Below, in pieces: positions 1 to 10,557 of a stretch of 64,000 nt of DNA. The position numbers and the translations under genes were made by a program. Below the pieces are notes generated by a model. The model was not told the origin of the DNA. It searched no databases and was given only the letters and a program-made list of their open reading frames with translations. Numbering within the stretch: position 1 is the first letter of the stretch; every line of letters starts with the position of its first letter. Source of the DNA: Serratia sp. PL17 (GTDB lineage: Bacteria > Pseudomonadota > Gammaproteobacteria > Enterobacterales > Enterobacteriaceae); NCBI RefSeq assembly GCF_017832355.1, contig NZ_JAFIBY010000006.1, forward strand, positions 124,001 through 188,000, written 5' to 3'.

Positions 1-3000
1 CGCCTGTTGAATATCGATCCCGGCGCCCAGTGTCCAGTGTGAACTGAGGCGACGCTCAACAATGGCCCGCAGGGTATAACCGAAACCGGAAGAGGAACTG
101 CCATCCTCCACGGCAAACTTGTCCGGCAACGAGTCCGGAATCAGCCCCTGCAACGGATAACGCGCCTGGCTGTTGGTTTTCGAATGGGACAAGGACACCG
201 ATCCACCCAGCTCCCATGACCAGTTCTCGGTACGCTGGCGATAATTGACCGGCACCGCCAGCGACATATATTGCTGCGGACTGTAGTAACCGCCCTGGCC
301 GAGAGAGTAACCGCTCAAATCCTTCTGATAATGCCACAGCATGGTGTTCAACCCGACGGTCACTCTGCGGTTATCTTCGTTGATCAATTTGTAGTAATAA
401 CCCGCCATAAAACGCTCGCGCTGGTTATCTTCGACATTTTTACCGGTCAGTTGATGCGCACTGAGGTCGGCCCAAACGCCGTGTGCCTCGCCGCGATCGT
501 AACTGGCGCTCAGACTGACCCCAGTGGCGCGTACTCCACCCCAGGTCGTGCCGGTGTTCGGATCTTTGGTACCGCCAAATGCCAGCAGCGAGCTGGATAT
601 CGGCCGGCGCGAGGCCGACAATGTCCAACCAATGTGGTTCCAGTCGTTGCTGTAAGCCAGTCCGCCCACCCAATCGACGACATCAAAACCCATAGGTGTA
701 GTGCCGACATCACCTTCCCAGCGATCGTTCTTCCAGCCAACCGCCACGCTCGTTCCGGTGGCTTTCTGATGTTCGTCGCCGCTACAGCCCTGAGTATTAC
801 AGGTGCCAAAGGTCTCATAATATTTGCCGTTGCTGTCGGTGGAGAATCTGCCGGCATCCAACTGAACGGTATCCGAACGGAAAAATGCCCGTCCGTCGTA
901 CAATGGCATGTCCACCTGCAACATGGTGTCGTGGGCTTTGTAATCAGAGATACCACCGGTACCGCTGGACCCCCAGTAGTCATGATCGAGCGTGACATTA
1001 ACATCCTGCTGACGGTAGAGATCCGCCGCATCCGAACGGATACCGCGTTTGAGCCAGTCATCACCCGGGTTGTTACGCGTCAGATAGGTATAGCTGTCGT
1101 TATTCGACGGAAGCTTCGGTGCAATACCACTGGCCACCATCGCTTGTTTATAGTCCTGTTGCGCCAATGCCGGCTGTAATTGGTCGCGTTCGAGCCGTGC
1201 CGCATCGCGATAAATCAGCGCTTTTGCCTGGCTTGGCGGCGCTTGCTGTGCCGTCGTTTTCAGCCGGGTAAAGATATCCGTCGCTTTTTGTGGCTCACCA
1301 ACGGCGTACCAAGCGTTAGCCACCCGTCGCTCAGTGTTGCTGGATGGATTGGGCGCCGGCGTTTCTGTTTGTAGCCGCTGGCGCGCCTCGCTCAGTTTAC
1401 CTTGCGCCACATACGCCTCGATTTCACCCAGTTGCACATCCGGGTTATTCGGTTCGCGCGCCCGCACCCGTTGATAGTCCGCCAGGGCTGCATCATAGTC
1501 ACCACGTGCCAGCGCCCAATCTGCCAACTGGAGATCGATACGGGTATCTGTGGGTTGCCGACGCAGATAAGCGATCGCACCTGGTTCGTCGCCTGCGGCA
1601 CGCAGTTGCTCGGCATGATCCAACGTCTGCTGCATTTTCAGTCGCTGCGCCAATTCCCGCATATTGTCGTTCCACTGTGCGCCAGGCAATGTATTCAACT
1701 CTGCCAGCGCTTGCCGATCGCGATCGCTACCGGAAAGATACAGCGCGTAGGCATACGCCAGCTGCGGGTTACCCTGCTGCTTTTGCGCCAGTCGCCTGAA
1801 CAGGGTATCCGCCTGCCCAGGTTGCCCTGCCTGACGCAAAGTCTGCGCATAGTGATACGTCAGCCACACATCATCAGGATCCATCTGCTGGGCACGGCGA
1901 TATTTCTCTGCCGCCTGGTGCCACTGTTTTTGCTCTGCAAGCCGATCGGCCTGTTCTTTGAGCACGTCGAGCTGCAAACCCTCTAAGGTGCTACGCAATT
2001 TATTTTGCTGGCTACGCGGCAGACTATTGAGATAAGCCAACGCCTTTTCAGGCGATTGGCGCTGGTAGATATTGACTAAACCGCGTACCGCGCTGCCGCT
2101 GCTCGGATCCAGCCGAAGTGCCTGCTGATAAAAACGCTCGGCCGCGGCGTCATCTTTACGCGCCACGGCAACGTCACCCAGACCGATCGCTGCGCTGCTA
2201 TCACTGTTGTCTATCTGCCGTGCCTGTTGATATTTCTGCTGTGCCAACGTCAAATTGCCGGCTTTCAACGCCTTGTCACCTTCATCGACCGCCAACCAAT
2301 AGCTGTTGCTCTTGATCAGGCTCTGCCATTTACTGCTGCCGTAACCGCTTTTATCAGCCTGTAATGCCTGACGGAACAAGCTTAATGCTTGCGGACGATT
2401 GCCGGCACGGGAATAGGCCTGCCCGAGTGCGCCAAGGACTTCAGCATCGTTGGGGGAAGCTGCCAGCGCTTTTCTCAGTTCAGGAATGGCAGCGCGGCTT
2501 CCTCCTTTTTCCACCTGAGCCAACCCGCGCACCCGTGCCAGATAGGCCGGATCCGACAGCAGTGCCTGTTGCCTCGCCAGCTCCTGCTGGGCACTGACGG
2601 CCTGATCGCCGGTTTCAAATACCCCGAGGAAACGGTTAAGGGCCGCAACACTTTGCGGGCTGACCGGCATCGCTTTCACTTTTTCCAACCACAGATCCGC
2701 AGCATCACCGCGCCCTGCGGGATCGGCCGCCACTTTCTGCAATAAATCGTAAGCCTGTGCGTCACGGTCCTGACTAAATAACATCCGTGCCAACGACATC
2801 CGCAGCGGCACGTTGCCGGAATATTGCTGATCCAGCGCCTGCAGTTGTTTCAGTGCTGCGGCTTCTTGCCCCGGTAACCGCGCAACCAGTCGCCAATATT
2901 CCACCGCCAGTTCAAGCGTCGGCGGATCACCGTGGAACAGGTCGTCATACTGGGCCTTCGCCTCCGGCAGGCGGCCGGCTGTCGCCATTAAGCGCGCCTG

Positions 3001-3360
3001 TTGCAGTTTCTGTCGGGTTTCGGGTTGCGTCAGCAGCATATTCATTTCTGCCTGACGATAAGCGCTGGACTGCGGTGCAATCTTTTTCAGCTTATCTAAC
3101 TGCTGCTGCGCCAACGCCTGATTCCCCTGCCGCAACGCCAAACGCATACGAGCCGAAATCACGTCTGGGTTGTTTGGGTCCATTAACTCGAGCCGGTAAA
3201 GCGACTGACGGACCAATTCATCCTTATTGCTGGCCTCCCCAACCCGTACCTGTTCCAACAACCATTGCTCCGGCGCAACGGTTTCCGCTCCCTGCGCCTG
3301 CGGCAGCATTGCCAGACTTAAAGGCACCAGGCCTAGCCAGTTTATTCTGAAGTTACGCAT
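1..3360 (-). CDS. bcsC: Cellulose synthase outer-membrane subunit BcsC (3' end cut off by window)
   Basis: The minus frame is open from an ATG at 3360 to the window edge, giving 1120 codons without a stop; E. coli BcsC has about 1157, so only the last few dozen residues are missing. The N-terminus ([11 protein letters not shown]...) is a signal peptide ending near AQG-AE. The body is a long run of helical TPR-type repeats rich in Ala, Leu and Gln, and the visible C-terminal third has the aromatic alternation of a beta-barrel. In the family, BcsC is the periplasmic scaffold plus outer-membrane pore that exports cellulose. The start lies 19 nt inside the end of bcsZ, which suggests translational coupling. 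It is last in bcsRQABZC. Confidence 0.93.
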   Translation of the reverse strand, partial: MRNFRINWLGLVPLSLAMLPQAQGAETVAPEQWLLEQVRVGEASNKDELVRQSLYRLELMDPNNPDVISARMRLALRQGNQALAQQQLDKLKKIAPQSSAYRQAEMNMLLTQPETRQKLQQARLMATAGRLPEAKAQYDDLFHGDPPTLELAVEYWRLVARLPGQEAAALKQLQALDQQYSGNVPLRMSLARMLFSQDRDAQAYDLLQKVAADPAGRGDAADLWLEKVKAMPVSPQSVAALNRFLGVFETGDQAVSAQQELARQQALLSDPAYLARVRGLAQVEKGGSRAAIPELRKALAASPNDAEVLGALGQAYSRAGNRPQALSLFRQALQADKSGYGSSKWQSLIKSNSYWLAVDEGDKALKAGNLTLAQQKYQQARQIDNSDSSAAIGLGDVAVARKDDAAAERFYQQALRLDPSSGSAVRGLVNIYQRQSPEKALAYLNSLPRSQQNKLRSTLEGLQLDVLKEQADRLAEQKQWHQAAEKYRRAQQMDPDDVWLTYHYAQTLRQAGQPGQADTLFRRLAQKQQGNPQLAYAYALYLSGSDRDRQALAELNTLPGAQWNDNMRELAQRLKMQQTLDHAEQLRAAGDEPGAIAYLRRQPTDTRIDLQLADWALARGDYDAALADYQRVRAREPNNPDVQLGEIEAYVAQGKLSEARQRLQTETPAPNPSSNTERRVANAWYAVGEPQKATDIFTRLKTTAQQAPPSQAKALIYRDAARLERDQLQPALAQQDYKQAMVASGIAPKLPSNNDSYTYLTRNNPGDDWLKRGIRSDAADLYRQQDVNVTLDHDYWGSSGTGGISDYKAHDTMLQVDMPLYDGRAFFRSDTVQLDAGRFSTDSNGKYYETFGTCNTQGCSGDEHQKATGTSVAVGWKNDRWEGDVGTTPMGFDVVDWVGGLAYSNDWNHIGWTLSASRRPISSSLLAFGGTKDPNTGTTWGGVRATGVSLSASYDRGEAHGVWADLSAHQLTGKNVEDNQRERFMAGYYYKLINEDNRRVTVGLNTMLWHYQKDLSGYSLGQGGYYSPQQYMSLAVPVNYRQRTENWSWELGGSVSLSHSKTNSQARYPLQGLIPDSLPDKFAVEDGSSSSGFGYTLRAIVERRLSSHWTLGAGIDIQQA

Positions 3361-4454
3361 TGGCTGCCCCAGGAGGGTTCAAGTTCACCCTGCCGATTAA
3401 AACGATAACGTTGTTGATCCCATCCCTGACCGAACAGCACCAGCGAGGCACTGAAATAGGCATCATCACCCGGTGGATTTTGCTTAATGCGTTGGCGCTG
3501 TACCTGCAACGCCTCGGGTAGGTTCGCCAGCATCGGCAACAAAGCAGCAGAGAAGCCCACCGGGCCGTCACCGCTGGTTTTGCCACTGGCCGTATCCGTT
3601 TTCTCCGGGGGGACGCCCTGTGTCAGTGTGGCTTGCGCCATTGGCTGCAATTGCTTGAGTAGCGCTGCCTTGTGTTTATCGTCATCCGCCAGCATGCCGG
3701 CCCACAGATAAACCCGGATAGCGTCATAACTGCCCATGTTCGGCTTGACGGTATCCGGTTGCCAACCTTTGCCGACCTGCCACACGACCCAGTCGGGTGA
3801 GAAGCCGTGTGGCGCGGTTTCCAGCCACAGTCGCAGATAGGTTTGCTCCATCGCCCGCCACGGGCCATTCAAGGCGGCAAAGCGGGCCAGCAGTTGGGGT
3901 GGCAGGTAGCTCGGGTTGAGTCGCCAACGGTCTTCAGCCACAAACCCTACCTTTCCCGGCAACAGCATCAGGCCCAGACCGGGAATATCTGCCACCTCTT
4001 CGCGGGCAATTCGCTGCAACAGCAACGTGCCAAGGGTTTGATAACGGCGACTGTTCCATAAGCGCCCCGCTTCCAGCAGATTGTAGGCAATCCATAAATC
4101 CGCGTCGGATGCAGAATTACTGTCCAGTACCGTCCACTGTTTTTTATCATTCTCGCCCCACAGCCAGGCGGGTAAATGGGCACTGAGATCGCCCGCGGCC
4201 AAATTGTTTTCCGTCCACGTCAGCAATTGGTCGAACGCAGGCCGATCGTTCGCTACCAGGGCGAAGAACATGCCATAGCTCTGCCCTTCCGAGGTGGTGA
4301 TACGGTTCGGACTACTCGGGTCGATCACCCGCCCCTGCTCGCTGATATAAAATTGTTTGTACTGTTGCCAGGCTGGCCATTCGCAGGCCGCCGCCGCGCT
4401 GAAAGCGCACAGCAGCAGCATGCCGAATGTCAGACGTTTCAATGCCACAGGCAT
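3342..4454 (-). CDS. bcsZ: Periplasmic endo-1,4-beta-glucanase BcsZ (GH8)
   Basis: 370 residues, close to E. coli BcsZ (368). A signal peptide covers residues 1-23 ([20 protein letters not shown], then AAAC). The GH8 signatures are visible: the acid Glu56 in the [10 protein letters not shown] context and Asp244 in [16 protein letters not shown], matching the catalytic Glu55/Asp243 of the E. coli enzyme. It hydrolyses beta-1,4-glucan in the periplasm and is needed for normal cellulose export. It lies 5 nt after bcsB and overlaps the start of bcsC by 19 nt, so it is part of the same transcript. Confidence 0.95.
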   Translation of the reverse strand: MPVALKRLTFGMLLLCAFSAAAACEWPAWQQYKQFYISEQGRVIDPSSPNRITTSEGQSYGMFFALVANDRPAFDQLLTWTENNLAAGDLSAHLPAWLWGENDKKQWTVLDSNSASDADLWIAYNLLEAGRLWNSRRYQTLGTLLLQRIAREEVADIPGLGLMLLPGKVGFVAEDRWRLNPSYLPPQLLARFAALNGPWRAMEQTYLRLWLETAPHGFSPDWVVWQVGKGWQPDTVKPNMGSYDAIRVYLWAGMLADDDKHKAALLKQLQPMAQATLTQGVPPEKTDTASGKTSGDGPVGFSAALLPMLANLPEALQVQRQRIKQNPPGDDAYFSASLVLFGQGWDQQRYRFNRQGELEPSWGSQCVTSE

Positions 4455-4459
4455 CGCGG

Positions 4460-6769
4460 TTAATCCCGATCTTCAGGCGACAGGCGACGGCGGCTAAAGA
4501 TCCTCAAGCCACGCCACAGCATCAGCGCCAGAATGACCACCACCACGACCGCGATCACTGCAAGCCACACCGGATGGGTCGACAAGGCATGCCAGATGCG
4601 CTCCCACCACGGCAAGTGGCCGACATAATAAATGTCGCCCACGCGTAAGCTGTTTACGCCAGATTCACGAATCACCGCTACAGACCCAAACACGGCCGCA
4701 CGCTTGCCGCTGTCCAACAAGGCGTTGTTCAGCAGATCGTAGCCACGCGGGCTGTCAGCCAGTAACGCGACTATGCTGCGTTGATCGTTAAACGGTGATT
4801 GCACCCCGATAATCGCCGACATCGCCCCTTCCGAACTGATGGTGGTTTTGCTGTCCGGCTTGGTGTCCTCCGCCAGTACGTCCATCGTCGGTAACGGCAA
4901 CTGGCGTGTGGGCTGCTTCACCCAGCTTTGGGTGGCATCCACGAGCAGGCTGATTTTTTTGTCGTCCCGCAGCTCTGGTGGAATGGTGCCGATCATCAGA
5001 ATATCGGCATCCCGATCCTTCGCCTGGGACCAATCGTCACTCACCGTCACCGCCAGGGTCGGATAACCGGTCTGTGCACCAATAACCCCCAGTGCGTTCA
5101 GCAACGCGCTGACCTGTGGCGGCTGCGGCTGCTTGTTCACCAAGACCAGCGTCTGCGACAAATCAGCTAAACGGCTGAAAGGGAAACCGGCATTCGCGAA
5201 GGCTCGTAGATCCGGCATCGCCATAAAGTGGCGGTAACCGGAGAAATCGATCGTTGATGCACCATCGATTACCGCATGGTTAGCGGTAAAGGAGTAAGTT
5301 TCACAACGCCCTTCCGCCCCGCTGGCCAGCAGCGTGGTGTAGTCGAAGTCGAAACGCAGTTGGTTAGTCGCGCCCAGCCGCAGCGCCGGAATATTGACGT
5401 TTTTGTCCGAGTCGATCAGCCCTTGGGTCAGTGGCAAACGCAGCAACTGGGTACCCTGCTCGTGTTCAGGGACCAAAGAGTACGCCTGCACAAACTGGTT
5501 ATTTAGGCTGACACTCAGACGCGAACCATCCTGAATACGGGGTGCGGTGTAGCGGTACTTCAAATGCATATCAATGCCGGTACTGCGAATCAGGAACAGG
5601 TCCGGCGGCAAGTTCATGGTTAGCGAGATCGGACCCGGTTCGATGCCACTGGTCTGCAGTTGTTCCGCATACTGCTGCAGCTCGGCAAAAGTCATAGGGC
5701 GATCGGTACGTACCCAGTTAGGTGCATCGTAAGGTTGACGGGGTGCCAATTGTTCGACTTTATCGACCGTGACGTTCTGCCCACGGAACAGAATGTTGCC
5801 CTGTGCAATACCTTTCACCGCAGTGATCAAATCGTTGTCATCACGCCCCTGCACCAGCAGCAGTTTGATGTACGGGTTGTCTGGATGGCTGATCATTTCC
5901 ACCGTAGGGCCATTGACCGGCGGATAATCGCGCAAGAAGTCCGGGCGTTGCTTATTGGTGGCAAAGACGATGGCATGCTGTTTCGGCAGCTGGTTATAGA
6001 GCACCGGGAACGATTGGCCACGCCACTGGGCTTTGCTGCCAAACCACGACGCCAGAATGCCCGCAGCACGTTGTTGGGTAACATCAGGCTGACCCGCAAA
6101 CACCACTGGCAACGTCAACGGCCGATTGTCGCGGCTATCGAAGAAGGGTTCAGGGAAATGCGATAACTCGTTTTTCACCGGCAAGGTCTGGTAACGCAAG
6201 TTCAGTGAGCTGGATTTACTGATTTCAAGCCACAGCGTTGTACTGGCCGGGTTTTCACAAATATTCTGATAATGTCCGACGAAAACTAACCTTACACGGT
6301 TAAAATCGGTGATATAGCGGGGATCAATCGCCATCTGGATGCGATTCGGCTTGCCGAGTTGCTCTTTGGCAATGGTCGTCACGCCCATCAGTTCATCGTT
6401 GAGGTACACCTTGACGTGCGATTCCACCGGAATCAACGAAGGCGACGGGGTGAACTCCAAATCGAGCATCGCCTGCGACACCACTTCATCGCTGCGCACA
6501 CCAAATTCAACCTGACCATCAGGCCGAGTACCACGCAGGGTAAAGGTTCCGGGCGGTGGGGCAATAGTGGCAAACGGCAGTTGTACGTCACGTACCGGTG
6601 CATTCGGATCCTGCGGTGCACCCGCGCCCATCGGTGTCGTCACCGACGCGTCGACGGGCACCGTCACCGGCGGTTGTGCCGCAACGGTCGGTGCGGTGGC
6701 AGTTTCAGCCTGAGACAAGGTGCTGATGCCTAAGGCCAGGGCGGTAAACCAGGTTATTTTTCTCGTCAT
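4460..6769 (-). CDS. bcsB: Cyclic-di-GMP-linked cellulose synthase periplasmic subunit BcsB
   Basis: 769 residues (E. coli about 779). The signal peptide is [20 protein letters not shown] then AETA. A long periplasmic beta-rich region follows, and one C-terminal transmembrane helix near residues 733-753 ([17 protein letters not shown]) precedes a short basic tail (RIFSRRRLS). This is the arrangement of BcsB, the inner-membrane-anchored partner that forms the active synthase with BcsA and guides the glucan through the periplasm. It sits between bcsA (55 nt gap) and bcsZ (5 nt gap). The early Pro/Ala/Thr-rich stretch after the signal peptide is normal low complexity for the family. Confidence 0.95.
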   Translation of the reverse strand: MTRKITWFTALALGISTLSQAETATAPTVAAQPPVTVPVDASVTTPMGAGAPQDPNAPVRDVQLPFATIAPPPGTFTLRGTRPDGQVEFGVRSDEVVSQAMLDLEFTPSPSLIPVESHVKVYLNDELMGVTTIAKEQLGKPNRIQMAIDPRYITDFNRVRLVFVGHYQNICENPASTTLWLEISKSSSLNLRYQTLPVKNELSHFPEPFFDSRDNRPLTLPVVFAGQPDVTQQRAAGILASWFGSKAQWRGQSFPVLYNQLPKQHAIVFATNKQRPDFLRDYPPVNGPTVEMISHPDNPYIKLLLVQGRDDNDLITAVKGIAQGNILFRGQNVTVDKVEQLAPRQPYDAPNWVRTDRPMTFAELQQYAEQLQTSGIEPGPISLTMNLPPDLFLIRSTGIDMHLKYRYTAPRIQDGSRLSVSLNNQFVQAYSLVPEHEQGTQLLRLPLTQGLIDSDKNVNIPALRLGATNQLRFDFDYTTLLASGAEGRCETYSFTANHAVIDGASTIDFSGYRHFMAMPDLRAFANAGFPFSRLADLSQTLVLVNKQPQPPQVSALLNALGVIGAQTGYPTLAVTVSDDWSQAKDRDADILMIGTIPPELRDDKKISLLVDATQSWVKQPTRQLPLPTMDVLAEDTKPDSKTTISSEGAMSAIIGVQSPFNDQRSIVALLADSPRGYDLLNNALLDSGKRAAVFGSVAVIRESGVNSLRVGDIYYVGHLPWWERIWHALSTHPVWLAVIAVVVVVILALMLWRGLRIFSRRRLSPEDRD

Positions 6770-6824
6770 CGTATCATCATCAATGTTAGAGCCTGATCAC
6801 CAGGCAAGTGAACGGGCGATTTGC

Positions 6825-9428
6825 CTATACCACTGTCTCTTTTTGGCTGAAGATCGGAGCCCTACCGACACCGTGCGGGATAAATGACACTATCCACGCA
6901 ATCAACGTCGTGAACCCGACCAGCAGGCGGCGCACCATCGGCGGTGCGTAATCCGCCATACGTACGTAACCCCGGAAGCCCAACGCCAGAACGTCGCGCA
7001 GGCTTTCGATCGGTTTATCTTCAGGGAACCCGTCCTGCCACAGCGCCCAGGTATCGGCACGGGCAAAGGTACACTGAATAAAATCAATATGTTCGCGGGT
7101 GCTTAGGTTAACCATGCGGACCCCGACCTTGCTGCCGAAGGCGCGGGTCACAACACATGGGAAACTGTATTCTTGCTGGCCACGCTTGAGTAACAGCGAC
7201 ACCTTGTCACCGTCTTTCAGCACATCCGCGACGCGCATCTCAATCCCTACACCACCGTCGGAATAATCGCGTAACGTGCAGGGGAACAGGTGCCCATCGG
7301 CCCGCGCGATCGCGGCCGGCATGGCAATCTCCACCCTATGTGCTTGGCGTACCTGCTTGGCCTCGACCGCCACCGCCACCGCACCCCCGAGTATCGTCAT
7401 GTTGTACAGCACCCATACCAGGCTGATGATCACCGTCATGACCTCGTCCGCCGGGCCGTAACCCAAGCGCCAAATACCGAAAGCCAACCCGGCCAGATTT
7501 AATATCACCAGGAACATGTAGGGCCGGGTGATCACCCAGTCGACATGTTCTTCCTCCACCAATCCGCCTTTCGCTGTAACGTTGAATTTCCCTTTGTGCG
7601 GATTGAACAACGCCACCGTGGTCGGTCGGGCGATATACCAAGCCAATACCGTTTCGTAGATCTCACTCCAGAAGGAGTGGCGGTATTTCCCTTGAATACG
7701 TGAGTTAGTCAGGCTGGCGTGGATCATATGCGGCAACACATACAACGCGATCGCCAGCGCCGGGGCAAAGATGATATAGGCGTGCAGTAACAGGAAGGCC
7801 AAAGGCGCGGTAAGGAAAATCAGTCGAGGAATGCCGGACAAGAAGTGCAACATGGCGTTGGCATAGCACAGGCGCTGCGCCAGCTTCAGCCCTTTGCCGA
7901 GCAGGGGGTTATCCAGCCGGAAGATTTGCACCATTCCACGCGCCCAACGAATACGCTGGCCAATGTGTGCCGACAGACTTTCTGTCGCCAACCCCGCCGC
8001 CTGCGGAATGCGGATATAGGCCGAAGTGTGTCCGCGGCGATGCAAACGCAGTGACGTGTGGGCGTCTTCAGTGACGGTTTCCACCGCAATACCGCCGATT
8101 TCATCCAGCGCACTCCGGCGCAAAATGGCACAAGAGCCGCAGAAGAACGTCGCGTCCCACATATCGTTGCCGTCTTGGACCAAGCCATAGAACAGCGTGC
8201 CTTCATTAGGTGTTTGACGAAAACGCCCGAGGTTACGTTCAAACGGATCCGGCGAGAAGAAATGATGCGGAGTCTGCAGCATCGCCAGTTTCTTGTCTTT
8301 GAAGAACCACCCCATTGTCAGTTGCAGGAACGAGCGTGTCGGCACGTGGTCACAGTCAAAAATCGCCACAAACTCGCCGGTTGCCTGCTTTAACGCGTTA
8401 TTGATATTACCGGCCTTGGCGTGTTCATGGGTGGGTCTGGCGATATACTTCACGCCCACCTCTTCGGCAAACGCCTTAAACTCTGGCCGGTTGCCGTCAT
8501 CGAGGATGTAGATAGTGACTTTCTCTTTCGGCCAATCGATGCCCAGCGCAGCGTAAATGGTGGGTTTCACCACCCCGAGATCTTCGTTATAGGTGGGCAC
8601 CAGCAGATCGATTGTTGGCCAGGTTGCGCTATCTGCGGGCATAGGCACCGGCTGACGGTTGAGCGGCCAGACCGTCTGAAAATAGCCCAATACCAGCACC
8701 ACCCAGGCATAGGTTTCCGCCACCAGCAGCAGCAAACCGCAGGTCAGACTGAGCGGGTCGTCCCAGTTCAGCGTGGCGGTATAGCGCCACCATAAATAGC
8801 GGCAAGAGACAGTCAGCGACAGCACAATCAGCATCAGCCCAGGCAAACGCCCCGGCACCCGGCGCACCACCATGGCAATCGCCCACAGCAGCAGCACAAA
8901 CACAAACTGCGCCGGCAGGTCGAACGGCTGCGAAATGCACAAAATAGCGAGGGCCGCCGCCAAGACGCCGACAATGATAAAGAGTACGCGGCGCAAGCGC
9001 CGGTTCATCCGACCCAAACGTGCCACCGAGCGCTGCTCCAACCCGGCGCTTTCTAACCGTTGTGGGATAGTTTTCAACCAATGAGCATAGCGTAGCTGCA
9101 AGCGCTGCCAACCGGCGAAACGAGTGTGTTCTCTCGGCGCGCGCTCAGTGCGGAATACCAGCAACCACAGGCCTTGTACCAGATAACGCAACGCATCCGC
9201 CGGGCGTGGGCGGTTAGGCGACAGATGCGGGAACCAATAGGTCCGTCCTGCCCGTAAACGCTGCCAACCGGGGGATTCCAAACGCAGAAAAATCCAGCTC
9301 AACGCCACCAGTAACGTGGTGAAAAAAGCGGTAAACGCCGATGCTCCATGACGGCGGTAGGCACGATAACGCGCCTGTACCGCATGGTGAACAGGCGGTA
9401 CCAATAGCAGGCTCATCACCCGGCTCAT
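6825..9428 (-). CDS. bcsA: Cellulose synthase catalytic subunit BcsA (GT2 with PilZ domain)
   Basis: 867 residues (E. coli 872). Several transmembrane helices flank a GT2 domain with all landmarks: DDG at 310-312, DCD at 358-360, the catalytic-base motif TED at 453-455 and QRIRW at 491-495. After the second membrane block comes a PilZ domain with RQAHR at 694-698 and DYSDGG at 721-726, the cyclic-di-GMP binding signature. The enzyme polymerises UDP-glucose into beta-1,4-glucan and pushes it through its own channel when c-di-GMP binds. Its start overlaps the end of bcsQ by 4 nt. All key residues are intact, so cellulose synthesis should be functional. Confidence 0.97.
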   Translation of the reverse strand: MSRVMSLLLVPPVHHAVQARYRAYRRHGASAFTAFFTTLLVALSWIFLRLESPGWQRLRAGRTYWFPHLSPNRPRPADALRYLVQGLWLLVFRTERAPREHTRFAGWQRLQLRYAHWLKTIPQRLESAGLEQRSVARLGRMNRRLRRVLFIIVGVLAAALAILCISQPFDLPAQFVFVLLLWAIAMVVRRVPGRLPGLMLIVLSLTVSCRYLWWRYTATLNWDDPLSLTCGLLLLVAETYAWVVLVLGYFQTVWPLNRQPVPMPADSATWPTIDLLVPTYNEDLGVVKPTIYAALGIDWPKEKVTIYILDDGNRPEFKAFAEEVGVKYIARPTHEHAKAGNINNALKQATGEFVAIFDCDHVPTRSFLQLTMGWFFKDKKLAMLQTPHHFFSPDPFERNLGRFRQTPNEGTLFYGLVQDGNDMWDATFFCGSCAILRRSALDEIGGIAVETVTEDAHTSLRLHRRGHTSAYIRIPQAAGLATESLSAHIGQRIRWARGMVQIFRLDNPLLGKGLKLAQRLCYANAMLHFLSGIPRLIFLTAPLAFLLLHAYIIFAPALAIALYVLPHMIHASLTNSRIQGKYRHSFWSEIYETVLAWYIARPTTVALFNPHKGKFNVTAKGGLVEEEHVDWVITRPYMFLVILNLAGLAFGIWRLGYGPADEVMTVIISLVWVLYNMTILGGAVAVAVEAKQVRQAHRVEIAMPAAIARADGHLFPCTLRDYSDGGVGIEMRVADVLKDGDKVSLLLKRGQQEYSFPCVVTRAFGSKVGVRMVNLSTREHIDFIQCTFARADTWALWQDGFPEDKPIESLRDVLALGFRGYVRMADYAPPMVRRLLVGFTTLIAWIVSFIPHGVGRAPIFSQKETVV

Positions 9429-10162
9429 GGCGCCTTATCCTTCAGGTTGATCAAACACCAGTTAGCCAGCGTCAGTACCTCATCGGCAGCCAGGCTTTCC
9501 GGGCGATACTCGCCCAATGGCTGCTTCACGGCCATGGCTTCAGCCATCGCCTCATCGCGGTGAAGCACCACCGGCAACAGGCCGCCCAAGGTTTGCAACC
9601 ACAGTTGGTGCAAATCCTGCTGCAGCTGACTGCCGGCAACGTAGTGATTAATCAGGAAATGGCAGCCGTCCGGCAATGCCTGCTGATGCAGACGCACCTG
9701 ACAGTTGGCGTCTGGGGCAATCAGCATAAAGACACAATCTGCCAGCGGCAGCGCCTGCCGTGACAGCGCCTCATCATCGGCTGGCAGATCCAACAAGATC
9801 CAGTTGTACTGAGCACCGGCAGTTAGCTGTGCCAGATTGTCCTGCCAGCGGGTGGGGCGTTGCCGACACGATTGTTGTACATTCAACCGTTCCGTTAGGG
9901 TGAGTTGGCCAAAGGGCAAAAAATCGAGGTTTTCGCAGTAGTGCATCGCGCCCTGCCGCCAATCCCCACCATCCTGCTCGGCACGTGCCCAACCGCGCGG
10001 CAGCTCAAACGGCATATTAAACTGCAGGCGCAGCAGGTTGTCCGGCGCAAAATCTATCGCCAATACCGACTCGCCCAACTGTTGTAATGCCCAAGCGAGC
10101 GCTGCGGTGACCGACGTCGTCCCCATGCCGCCTCGCAAACCCTGCAGTGCAATCACTGGCAT
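9425..10162 (-). CDS. bcsQ: BcsQ (YhjQ), MinD/ParA-like ATPase of the cellulose complex
   Basis: 245 residues (E. coli BcsQ 250). A deviant Walker A typical of MinD/ParA ATPases is near residues 8-17 (GLRGGMGTTS), with DFAPDNLLRL and LLDLPADD as later nucleotide-binding segments. BcsQ is a cytoplasmic ATPase that with BcsR and BcsE forms the regulatory vestibule under BcsA and is needed for polar localisation and cellulose production. It lies 3 nt after bcsR and overlaps bcsA by 4 nt. In some laboratory E. coli this gene carries a stop mutation; here the frame is intact. Confidence 0.93.
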   Translation of the reverse strand: MPVIALQGLRGGMGTTSVTAALAWALQQLGESVLAIDFAPDNLLRLQFNMPFELPRGWARAEQDGGDWRQGAMHYCENLDFLPFGQLTLTERLNVQQSCRQRPTRWQDNLAQLTAGAQYNWILLDLPADDEALSRQALPLADCVFMLIAPDANCQVRLHQQALPDGCHFLINHYVAGSQLQQDLHQLWLQTLGGLLPVVLHRDEAMAEAMAVKQPLGEYRPESLAADEVLTLANWCLINLKDKAP

Positions 10163-10165
10163 AAA

Positions 10166-10357
10166 CTAGCGGCTCCCCGTTGTTTGCACTAATTCAGCAA
10201 GCAAGGGCCAGCGCGTCATCATTTGCGTTAAACGCTCCTGACGCGAAATATCAACATAACTTAATTTTGGTAAAGAAAAGGCGCGGCTGAGAGCCAGCAG
10301 ATCATCCTGAGTTTCCGGCGGTGCCACTGCATGAAAGCGCGTTAATTGATTATTCAT
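10166..10357 (-). CDS. bcsR: BcsR (YhjR), small cellulose-complex protein
   Basis: 63 residues (E. coli YhjR about 62), starting MNNQLTRFHAV and containing the family's conserved centre DDLLALSRAFSLPKLSYVDIS. BcsR is a small cytoplasmic partner that binds BcsQ and stabilises the BcsRQ ATPase module beneath the synthase. A purine-rich site (GGCGGAAG) precedes the ATG. It is the first gene of the minus-strand bcs operon; the 200 bp between it and bcsE must hold the divergent promoters of both cellulose transcripts. Confidence 0.9.
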   Translation of the reverse strand: MNNQLTRFHAVAPPETQDDLLALSRAFSLPKLSYVDISRQERLTQMMTRWPLLAELVQTTGSR

Positions 10358-10557
10358 TCTTCCGCCTTTAAAAAATAGGCTAATGTTAATTAACTATAGC
10401 AACGTAAAAAAAAAGACATGGCCAATAAGATGATTCCTAACAGATATTATTACACAGTTTGTTAGATTTGTTATTATTATCCCAACGACACTATAACTGA
10501 ATAGCGACACTCAGTTAGCCACTGACGACACTTTCAACGAAAGTAGAAACATATCCT

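Noticed and set aside
271-1179. Long plus-strand frames over bcsC, bcsB, chiA, dppA and other minus-strand genes
   Set aside because: They are opposite-strand shadows of GC-rich coding sequence; the minus-strand frames carry the family motifs.
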